Origin: Pseudomonadota bacterium
GTDB lineage: Bacteria; Pseudomonadota; Alphaproteobacteria; Rhizobiales; Phreatobacteraceae
Reading direction: 5' to 3'
Assembly: GCA_023416965.1 (NCBI GenBank)
Contig: JAEZGJ010000026.1
Span: 1-6,583 of the forward strand
Length of the DNA stretch: 6,583 bases
Under the pieces are notes generated by a model. It worked only from the letters and a program-made list of their open reading frames with translations. It ran no database searches and was not told the origin of the DNA. The position numbers and the translations under genes were made by a program. This document shows, in pieces, positions 1-5,005 of this stretch; position 1 is the first letter of the stretch; each line of letters begins with the position of its first letter.

Positions 1-100
1 CCATGAGGCCGATCGCGACGAAGAGGGTGGCGGGCACGAGAAGGCCCGCCGCCGTGAGAGTGCCGGGCTCGCCGACCGGACGTTCAGAGATTGCCGCCAT
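1..100 (-). CDS. ABC transporter permease, N-terminal fragment (PotB-like), cut by window edge
   Basis: This is the start of a gene that runs off the left edge; only 33 codons are visible. The ATG is at 100-98 and the peptide begins MAAISERPVGEPGTLTAAG, followed by a hydrophobic run (LLVPATLFVAIGLM) that looks like a first membrane helix. A short polar N-terminus followed by a transmembrane segment is typical of inner-membrane permeases of the PotB/PotC type. The gene lies 21 bp after the binding-protein stop, and the cluster otherwise has only one permease, so the second, PotB-like subunit is expected here. No strong Shine-Dalgarno is visible (an AAAGG about 13 bases upstream is weak), so it is probably translated after the preceding gene on the same mRNA. 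Family assignment rests mainly on context. The EAA loop, which would confirm it, lies outside the window. Confidence 0.75.
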   Translation of the reverse strand, partial: MAAISERPVGEPGTLTAAGLLVPATLFVAIGLM

Positions 101-121
101 GGCGAGCCCCGAGCCTTTCGA

Positions 122-1186
122 TCAGGCCTTGAAGACCTTGTCCCACCATTCCTTCATCGCCGCGTCGTTCTTGGCGAGGAAGTCGTAGTCGAGGTCCTTC
201 ATCTTCTTGTTCTCCTCCTCGGTGAAGCCGATGCGCTTCTGGAGGTCGGGGGCGACGACGGCGTTGGTCACCGTGGGGCCGAAGCCCATGTCGATGGCGA
301 AGTTCTCCTGCGCGCCCTTCTCGAGCATGGCGTCCATATAGGCATAGGCGCCGGCCTTGTTCGGGGCGTTCTTGGGGATCATGAAGCCCGAGACATAGGC
401 CATGGTGCCCTCGCTGGGAGCGGCCGCCTCGACGGTGATGCCGGCGTTCTGCCACTGCACGGCGCGGGCCTTCCACATCATGCCGATCGCGATCTCCTCG
501 GTCTTCAGCGCCTGGGCGAAGGCCTCGTTGGTCGGGTAGATGCGGGCACCGCCGCGCTTGGCGGCGAGCAGCAGTTCCTTGCCCTTTTCCAGCGCGGTCA
601 TGTCACCGGCGGCGGCGAGGCCTGCGGCGAGCATGACGAACTGGTACTGGATGTCGATGAAGCCGAGCTTGTTGCCGTATTTCGGATCGAAGCAGTCCTT
701 GTAGGAGGTCGGCGCGGGCGTCACCAGCTTCGGGTTGTAGACGACGACCTTGCCCGAGATGATGTGGCCGACGCCGTAGGGATATTTGGCGATCGGGATG
801 ATGTTGGCGGCGTTCTTGAGCTTGGAATAGTCGATCGGCTCCGCGACGCCAGCGGCGTTCATCTCGAACATCTGCGCGGCGGAGAGACCCTGGATGTCCG
901 TGGTGCCGCGGGGCAGGCGCCGCTCGGCGACCATCTTGGCGCGGCGCGGGGCGTCTGAGGCCTGGTCCTGCACCACCTCGAAGCCCTTCGGCTTCAGGAA
1001 CGGTTCCTCGACATTCTTGGCGAGGAGGCGGGCATAGTCGCCGCCCCAGGTGCCGACGACCACGCGGCCGGCGGCCTGGGCGGAGGACGGGGTGGCGAGG
1101 CCCGCCGGCAGCATGGCGCCTGCGGCCGCGAGGCCCATGCCCTTCAGCGTCGTGCGCCTGTCGATACCCTTGGTGAACTTCGTCAT
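122..1186 (-). CDS. Tat-exported periplasmic solute-binding protein of a polyamine/opine-type ABC importer (PotD-like)
   Basis: A 354-residue periplasmic receptor that captures the substrate and delivers it to the permease pair. The N-terminus has a twin-arginine signal: D9-R10-R11-T-T-L-K15, a hydrophobic stretch at about 18-31, and a likely cleavage site after AQA (residues 36-38). The mature protein opens with GTWGGDYAR (45-53), the usual start of extracellular solute-binding proteins of the spermidine/putrescine/Fe-type cluster (COG0687-like). The C-terminal half (YVSGFMIPKNAPNKAGA, 264-280) aligns well from memory with the PotD segment around W255 and D257. There, Tyr264 replaces the Trp and Ser266 replaces the amine-binding Asp, so the ligand may not be a simple polyamine. 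I chose the ATG at 1186 because AAGGGAG sits 8 bases upstream and it puts the RR motif near the N-terminus. An in-frame ATG at 1237, overlapping the ATPase stop as ATGA, would add 17 residues with no signal character. Confidence 0.93.
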   Translation of the reverse strand: MTKFTKGIDRRTTLKGMGLAAAGAMLPAGLATPSSAQAAGRVVVGTWGGDYARLLAKNVEEPFLKPKGFEVVQDQASDAPRRAKMVAERRLPRGTTDIQGLSAAQMFEMNAAGVAEPIDYSKLKNAANIIPIAKYPYGVGHIISGKVVVYNPKLVTPAPTSYKDCFDPKYGNKLGFIDIQYQFVMLAAGLAAAGDMTALEKGKELLLAAKRGGARIYPTNEAFAQALKTEEIAIGMMWKARAVQWQNAGITVEAAAPSEGTMAYVSGFMIPKNAPNKAGAYAYMDAMLEKGAQENFAIDMGFGPTVTNAVVAPDLQKRIGFTEEENKKMKDLDYDFLAKNDAAMKEWWDKVFKA

Positions 1187-1194
1187 GTCGATGT

Positions 1195-1201
1195 CTCCCT
1201 T
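1195..1201 (-). promoter_or_regulatory. Shine-Dalgarno of the binding-protein gene
   Basis: The minus strand reads AAGGGAG, 8 bases before the ATG at 1186. This is the strongest ribosome-binding site in the ABC part of the cluster. It decides the start against the upstream in-frame ATG at 1237. A strong own site fits the need for more binding protein than membrane subunits. Confidence 0.75.
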
Positions 1202-1216
1202 CTGGATTCCCAGTTG

Positions 1217-1229
1217 GCGGCGGTGCCGC
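1217..1229 (-). other. Small hairpin between the ATPase and binding-protein genes
   Basis: The sequence contains a perfect 5-bp inverted repeat (GCGGC / GCCGC) with a 3-base loop, just after the ATPase stop and about 30 bases before the binding-protein start. There is no following T-run, so it is not an intrinsic terminator. In GC-rich DNA such short stems arise by chance. If real, it could stabilise the 5' end of a processed binding-protein mRNA. Confidence 0.25.
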
Positions 1230-1233
1230 GGGT

Positions 1234-2295
1234 TCATGCAGCCTCGCGTGGAAAGACGAGGCAGGCCGAGGCCGGCCAGCCGACCTCGATCATGTCGCCG
1301 ACCGCGGGCACCTGCCCGTCGGAGCGGTTGGGGATCTGCACCACCACGTGGTCGGTGGCGTTGAGGCGCACGTGCACGTCGAGCAGCGCGCCGAGATAGG
1401 AGACGAAAGTCACCGTGCCTGCGGCGTGATTGTCGAGGCCCTGGGCGGCGGCGCCGAGCGTCAGCCGCTCCGGTCGCAGGGCGATGGTGGCAGGGCCCGC
1501 GGTGGAGGCGGCCGGGCAGGCGAGCGTGAGCCCGCCATCCGAGCGGAAGGCGCCCGGGCCCGTCACGGCACCGGAAATCATGGTGGAGCGGCCGACGAAA
1601 TCGGCGACGAAGAGGTCAGCCGGGCGCTCGTAGAGGTCCGACTGGGTGCCGACCTGGCGCACGCGGCCCTCCGACATGACCACCAGCCGGTCGGCCATGG
1701 TGAGGGCCTCCTCCTGGTCGTGGGTGACCATGACGGTGGTGAGGCCGAGCTGCTGCTGCAGGGCGCGGATCTCGAGGCGCACCTCAAGGCGCAGCTTGGC
1801 GTCGAGATTGGAGAGCGGCTCGTCGAGGAGCAGCACGTCCGGCCGGATGACGAGGGCGCGGGCAAGGGCGACGCGCTGCTGCTGGCCGCCGGAGAGCTGG
1901 CGCGGATAGCGCTCGCCATAGCCGTCGAGGCGAACGAGGCGCAGAGCCTCGGCGACGCGCGGCCCGATCTCGGCCTGGGACGTCTTCCGCATCTCGAGGC
2001 CGAAGGCGACGTTCTCCGCCACGGTCATGTGGGGGAACAGGGCATAGCTCTGGAAGACGAGGCCGGCATTGCGCTTCCACGGCGGCAGGCTGGTGATGTC
2101 GGTGTCGCCGATGCGGATCGAGCCGCCGCTCGGCGGCACGAAGCCGGCGATCATGCGCAGCGTCGTGGTCTTGCCGCAGCCGGAGGGGCCGAGGAGGACG
2201 AGGAACTCGCCGTCGCTGACGTCGAGCGACACGGAGCGGACCACCGGGTGGTCGCCGTAGCGCTTGGTCAAACCGTCGAGGGAGAGGGAGGCCAT
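1234..2295 (-). CDS. ABC transporter ATP-binding protein (PotA-like, with C-terminal TOBE domain)
   Basis: A 353-residue cytoplasmic ATPase that powers the importer. All nucleotide-binding motifs are intact: Walker A GPSGCGKTT at 36-44, Q-loop Gln82 in FQSYALFPH, signature LSGGQQQR at 134-141, Walker B VLLLDEP at 154-160 with catalytic Glu159, D-loop SNLDAK at 162-167, and switch His192 in THDQEEA. After about residue 235 comes a TOBE-type region that includes ALRPE, as in PotA, UgpC and MalK-like subunits. Length matches that group. The start ATG at 2295 is 3 bp past the permease stop with no clear ribosome-binding site, which suggests translational coupling. The stop at 1234 is followed 47 bp later by the binding-protein start. 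The polyamine/opine/Fe importer class is assigned from its neighbours, since the ATPase sequence alone does not separate it from sugar importers. Confidence 0.95.
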   Translation of the reverse strand: MASLSLDGLTKRYGDHPVVRSVSLDVSDGEFLVLLGPSGCGKTTTLRMIAGFVPPSGGSIRIGDTDITSLPPWKRNAGLVFQSYALFPHMTVAENVAFGLEMRKTSQAEIGPRVAEALRLVRLDGYGERYPRQLSGGQQQRVALARALVIRPDVLLLDEPLSNLDAKLRLEVRLEIRALQQQLGLTTVMVTHDQEEALTMADRLVVMSEGRVRQVGTQSDLYERPADLFVADFVGRSTMISGAVTGPGAFRSDGGLTLACPAASTAGPATIALRPERLTLGAAAQGLDNHAAGTVTFVSYLGALLDVHVRLNATDHVVVQIPNRSDGQVPAVGDMIEVGWPASACLVFPREAA

Positions 2296-2298
2296 GGA

Positions 2299-3114
2299 TC
2301 AGACGACTCGGGCAAGTTTGACGTAGCGGTCGGTGATCACCATGGCGACCGCGATAAGAAGGATCTGAAGGACAGAGACGGCGGCGACCGTCGGGTCGAT
2401 CTTCCATTCAAGATACTGGAGGATGGCAATCGGCAGGGTGATGCGCCCCGGCCCGACGAGGAAGAGGCTCATCTCCAGATTGCCGAACGAGGTGACGAAG
2501 CCGAACAGCGCGCCCGCAACCAGGCCAGGCCTGATGGCCGGCAGGGTGACGCGGAAGAAGGTCGTCCACTGGTTGGCGCCGAGGCTCTGGGCCGCCTCCT
2601 CGGCGGCGCGGTCGAGGCCGGTGAGGCTGGCGGTGACGAGGCGCACGGTCCAGGGAATGACGAGGAGGGTATGGCCTGCGACGAGGCCCCCGAGGGAGCC
2701 GAGGATCGGCAGACCCGTGGCGATCTCGGTCTCGATCTGGAAGACGTAGATCGAGGTGCCCATGACGACGCCCGGCACCACCAGCGGCAGCAGCAGGAAC
2801 TGGTTGAGAGCCGCGCTGCCGAGGAACTGGCGGCGGGCGAGGATGAGGCTCGCCGGCACGGCGATGACGAGGCCGATGACGGTGGCCGCCACCGCCACCT
2901 GCAGGCTTGTGGAGAAGCCGGTGACGAAGTTGCGGTTGTTGGCGATGGCGCCAAACCACTTCACCGAATAGCCCTCCGGCGGGAAGGAGGGGATCTCCTG
3001 GGCGAAGAAGGCGAGCCAGGTGACGAAGATCAGCGGCAGGAGGATGAAGCCCAGCGTCGCCCAGGCGACGCCGTAGAGCGCCACCCGGCCCCAGATGCGC
3101 CCGTCCATGGTCAT
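2299..3114 (-). CDS. ABC transporter inner-membrane permease (PotC-like)
   Basis: A 271-residue integral membrane subunit that forms half of the translocation channel. Hydrophobic segments occur at roughly 12-35, 66-92, 104-126, 136-158, 196-216 and 244-262, giving the usual six helices. The cytoplasmic coupling loop carries a good EAA motif: E173-A-A-x3-G179 with L191-P192, which contacts the ATPase. The periplasmic FPPEGYSVKWF near residue 44 is typical of the PotC/YdcV-type subunit rather than PotB. ATGs at 3114 and 3108 are both possible; the first was taken, with only a weak GGGAT about 9 bases upstream. The gene starts 28 bp after the amidohydrolase stop and ends 3 bp before the ATPase start, so it is in the same transcription unit. 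Its partner permease appears to be the fragment at 1-100. Confidence 0.94.
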   Translation of the reverse strand: MTMDGRIWGRVALYGVAWATLGFILLPLIFVTWLAFFAQEIPSFPPEGYSVKWFGAIANNRNFVTGFSTSLQVAVAATVIGLVIAVPASLILARRQFLGSAALNQFLLLPLVVPGVVMGTSIYVFQIETEIATGLPILGSLGGLVAGHTLLVIPWTVRLVTASLTGLDRAAEEAAQSLGANQWTTFFRVTLPAIRPGLVAGALFGFVTSFGNLEMSLFLVGPGRITLPIAILQYLEWKIDPTVAAVSVLQILLIAVAMVITDRYVKLARVV

Positions 3115-3142
3115 GCCGGCGATCCCGTCATCGTCCCGTCCG

Positions 3143-4381
3143 TCAGGAGAGCTGGTTCTTGTGCATGCGGCCGCCCTGCATGATCAGGGCCAGATGGGCG
3201 CCCTGCCTGGTCAGCAGCGACAGGTCCTTCAGCGGATTGCCGTCGACCAGCACGGCATCGGCATAGGCGCCGGCCTTCAGCGTGCCGATCTGGCCCTCGC
3301 GGCGGCAGAGCTTCGCCGCATGCATGGTCGTCGAGCGGATGACCTCGATGGCCGGCAGGACACGGCCGCGGATGACGAATTCCTCCGACTGGTGGCGGTG
3401 CATCTCGCCGAGGAGGTCGGAACCGTAGGCCATGGTGAGCTTGGCCTTGTGCATGATCTCCAGCGACTTCATGCCGGCGAGGCGCACGGTGTCGACCTTG
3501 GCCACCGAGATCGGGTCGAGGCCGAGGGCCGGACCCTCGACGCCGAGATATTCGTAGGTGACCAGCGTCGGGCAGGCGATGGCGCCCTTTTCGGCAGCGA
3601 ACTTCGCCGTCTTCGACTGGATGAGATTGCAGTGCTCGAGGCTGTGGACGCCGCATTCCACCGCGCGGCGGATGGCCTCGTCGGTGTAGAGGTGAGCGGC
3701 CACATAGGTGCCGGCATTGGTGGCTTCCTCCACCGCGGCGAGGATTTCCTCTCGCGAATAGCCGAGGAAGTGGATCGGGTCGTTGGGCGAGGCGACGCCG
3801 CCATTGGCCATGATCTTGATGAAATGGGCGCCCTGCTTGATCTCCTCGCGGCAGGCCTGGCGGACGGCGTCGACGCCGTCGGCGAGGCGGCCGAGGGAGC
3901 CGAGGGTGCGGGTCCAGGTCTCGGGGTCGCGGCGGTCGTAGCGCGAGCGGCTGTCGCCGTGGCCGCCGGTCTGGGAGAGGGCCTTGCCCGGGATGATGAG
4001 GCGGGGCGCCTCGATCAGGCCCTGTTCCTGCGCCTCGACCAGGGGGTAGGTGGCGCCTCCGAGGTCGCGCACCGTTGTGAAGCCGCGGTCGAGCATGCCT
4101 TTCATGATGCGGGCGGCGCGATAGGCGATCAGCGCATCCGGAACGAGGGCGTTCTGGCCGATGTTCACCATGGTGGCGATGACGTGGACGTGGCAGTCGA
4201 TGAGGCCCGGCATCAGCGTGCGCTTGCCGCAGTTCACGACCTGGGCCTTGGAGGCCTTGATTGGCTTGTCGGAGAGCTCCCTGACCTTGTCGCCCTCGAC
4301 CAGAAGCTCGTAGCCCTCGACCAGTTCGTCGGCGACGGCCGGATCCAGCAGGCGGAAATTGCGGAACAGGGTCAGGCTCAT
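3143..4381 (-). CDS. Metal-dependent amidohydrolase (imidazolonepropionase / Xaa-Pro dipeptidase-like), cytosolic
   Basis: A 412-residue TIM-barrel hydrolase of the amidohydrolase superfamily. The expected binuclear metal ligands can all be seen: His64 and His66 (GLIDCHVHV), Lys189 as the bridging, probably carboxylated, lysine (FIKIMANGG), His230 (VAAH), His250 (SLEH) and Asp322 (AYGSD). A TGGHGD stretch at 138-143 is typical of the COG1228-type subgroup that includes characterised Xaa-Pro, Xaa-Arg and Xaa-Lys dipeptidases. The C-terminus returns to the small beta-sandwich with GAYADAVLVDGNPL (371-384). There is no signal peptide, so it acts in the cytosol, presumably on the solute brought in by the ABC system encoded 28 bp downstream. 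The start at 4381 was chosen for the GAGGA 7 bases upstream and because MSLTLFRNF begins the family's sandwich strand. An in-frame ATG at 4462 would add 27 Pro/Gly/Ala-rich residues. The exact amide or peptide bond cleaved cannot be read from sequence. Confidence 0.93.
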   Translation of the reverse strand: MSLTLFRNFRLLDPAVADELVEGYELLVEGDKVRELSDKPIKASKAQVVNCGKRTLMPGLIDCHVHVIATMVNIGQNALVPDALIAYRAARIMKGMLDRGFTTVRDLGGATYPLVEAQEQGLIEAPRLIIPGKALSQTGGHGDSRSRYDRRDPETWTRTLGSLGRLADGVDAVRQACREEIKQGAHFIKIMANGGVASPNDPIHFLGYSREEILAAVEEATNAGTYVAAHLYTDEAIRRAVECGVHSLEHCNLIQSKTAKFAAEKGAIACPTLVTYEYLGVEGPALGLDPISVAKVDTVRLAGMKSLEIMHKAKLTMAYGSDLLGEMHRHQSEEFVIRGRVLPAIEVIRSTTMHAAKLCRREGQIGTLKAGAYADAVLVDGNPLKDLSLLTRQGAHLALIMQGGRMHKNQLS

Positions 4382-4388
4382 GGGGTGG

Positions 4389-4393
4389 TCCTC
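4389..4393 (-). promoter_or_regulatory. Shine-Dalgarno of the amidohydrolase gene
   Basis: The minus strand reads GAGGA, 7 bases before the ATG at 4381. It supports this start over the in-frame ATG at 4462, whose AGGA (4470-4467) lies only 4 bases away. Confidence 0.65.
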
Positions 4394-4412
4394 GGCGGCA
4401 GGCGGTCCATGC

Positions 4413-4459
4413 GTCGTTCCCGGCCCTCGATAAGGGCCTTCAGCGGCGGCTGGAACGAC
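4413..4459 (-). promoter_or_regulatory. Nested hairpin in the leader of the amidohydrolase-transporter mRNA
   Basis: An outer perfect 8-bp inverted repeat pairs 4413-4420 (GTCGTTCC on the plus strand) with 4452-4459 (GGAACGAC). Inside it a perfect 6-bp repeat pairs 4422-4427 (GGCCCT) with 4433-4438 (AGGGCC) around a 5-base loop. The unpaired interior bases are 1 on one side and 13 on the other. The structure ends 31 bases before the amidohydrolase ATG and has no T-run after it, so it is not a simple terminator. It could be an mRNA stability or translation-control element, or a DNA-binding site. The stems are seen in the sequence; the role is inference. Confidence 0.45.
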
Positions 4460-4516
4460 CATCTTATCCTAGTTCGGGCCAGTGCCGGAGCACCAGCGTT
4501 CTATCGGCGCGCATCC

Positions 4517-4538
4517 GTGCATATTTTATACACGCGTG
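4517..4538. promoter_or_regulatory. Candidate operator: two overlapping palindromes
   Basis: On the plus strand GTGCATA-TTT-TATACAC (4517-4533) is an inverted repeat with 6 of 7 arm bases matching. It shares its last three bases with a perfect 8-bp palindrome, CACGCGTG (4531-4538). The patch is strikingly AT-rich at 4521-4530 against a GC-rich background and coincides with the proposed promoter -10. This position suits a transcription factor that represses by blocking polymerase. No regulator gene is in the window, so its family is unknown. Confidence 0.45.
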
Positions 4539-4552
4539 CAAGATCGCGTCAG
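4525..4552 (-). promoter_or_regulatory. Putative sigma70-type promoter for the amidohydrolase-ABC unit
   Basis: The minus strand has a -10-like TATAAA at 4530-4525, and a -35-like CTGACG (4 of 6 to TTGACA) at 4552-4547, with a 16-base spacer. The -35 overlaps the stop codon of the RidA-family gene. Transcription would start near 4518 and give a leader of about 135 bases before the amidohydrolase ATG. The 167-bp gap is by far the largest between genes here, which supports an internal promoter. The call is by eye and transcript data would be needed to prove it. Confidence 0.4.
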
Positions 4553-4944
4553 GGGATCGCGGCGATGCACTCGATCTCGAGGTCAAAGGGGGCTGGCCAG
4601 GGATTGATACCGGCGCTGGTGCGGGCCGGGAAGCCTTGGGGAAAGCGTTCGCGATAGAGCGCGTTGACAGTGCCCATCAGCGCGGGATCGGTGATGTAGA
4701 CGGTGGTCTTCACCGCCATGGCGAGTGACGAGCCGCCGAAGACGAGGGTCGCCTCCAGGGCGTCCAGCGCCGCCCGGGCCTGGACCGCGATGTCGCCGCG
4801 GACGATGTCGCCGGTGCGGATGTCGACGGGCGGCATGCCGCAGGTGAAGAGCAGGTTGCCGGCCCGGACGAGCGCCGAGGTCGGCGCGCCGAGTCGGCGG
4901 ATCGCCTCGGAGATGACGGGAACCTCGATGACCTGGCGTTTCAT
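4549..4944 (-). CDS. RidA/YjgF/YER057c/UK114-family protein (probable enamine/imine deaminase or related)
   Basis: A 131-residue protein, the normal size for this trimeric cytosolic family, whose archetype hydrolyses reactive 2-aminoacrylate-type imines to keto acids and ammonia. Compared from memory with E. coli RidA, the key Arg105 and Glu120 are kept as Arg108 (FPARTS) and Glu123 (LEIECIA) with the same 15-residue spacing, and Asn94 and Tyr97 (TVNALY) are also kept. The Ser30 position is Cys35 (FTCGMPP) and there is no counterpart of Tyr17, so it may be a paralogue with its own substrate rather than a housekeeping RidA. The start at 4944 has GAGGT 6 bases upstream. An upstream in-frame ATG at 5046 would overlap the ligase gene and add 34 Arg-rich residues unlike the family. 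It lies 61 bp after the ligase stop, probably co-transcribed. Confidence 0.9.
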   Translation of the reverse strand: MKRQVIEVPVISEAIRRLGAPTSALVRAGNLLFTCGMPPVDIRTGDIVRGDIAVQARAALDALEATLVFGGSSLAMAVKTTVYITDPALMGTVNALYRERFPQGFPARTSAGINPWPAPFDLEIECIAAIP

Positions 4945-4950
4945 GGCATG

Positions 4951-4955
4951 ACCTC
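4951..4955 (-). promoter_or_regulatory. Shine-Dalgarno of the RidA-family gene
   Basis: The minus strand reads GAGGT, 6 bases before the ATG at 4944. It decides this start against the ATG at 5046, which lies inside the ligase gene. Confidence 0.6.
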
Positions 4956-5005
4956 GGCGGGCCGCCAACCAAGCGCGCCCGCGCCTGTATGGCAAGCGCC
5001 GCCGC

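Noticed and set aside
101..121. Terminator or promoter between the binding protein and the next permease
   Set aside because: The gap is only 21 bp, with no inverted repeat and no promoter-like hexamers; it reads as a normal intra-operon junction.
1348..3183. A 611-codon open frame on the plus strand opposite the ABC permease and ATPase genes
   Set aside because: It is antisense to two genes with intact family motifs, its translation is low-complexity (Glu/Asp/Gly/Arg/His-rich), and it has no recognisable domain. Long antisense open frames are common in high-GC coding DNA.
4413..4459. Intrinsic terminator after the RidA-family gene
   Set aside because: The stem is strong but no T-run follows on the minus strand, and it lies about 90 bases past the stop and close to the next gene's start.
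3095..4657. A 520-codon open frame on the plus strand opposite the amidohydrolase
   Set aside because: It is a shadow of the amidohydrolase, with biased composition. It runs across the intergenic promoter region and into the 3' end of the RidA-family gene, with no family resemblance.
4941..4949. Minimal upstream ORF ATG-CCA-TGA overlapping the RidA-family start codon
   Set aside because: The GAGGT is only 1-2 bases from its ATG, too close for initiation, while it fits the RidA start at 4944. Such short overlaps arise by chance.
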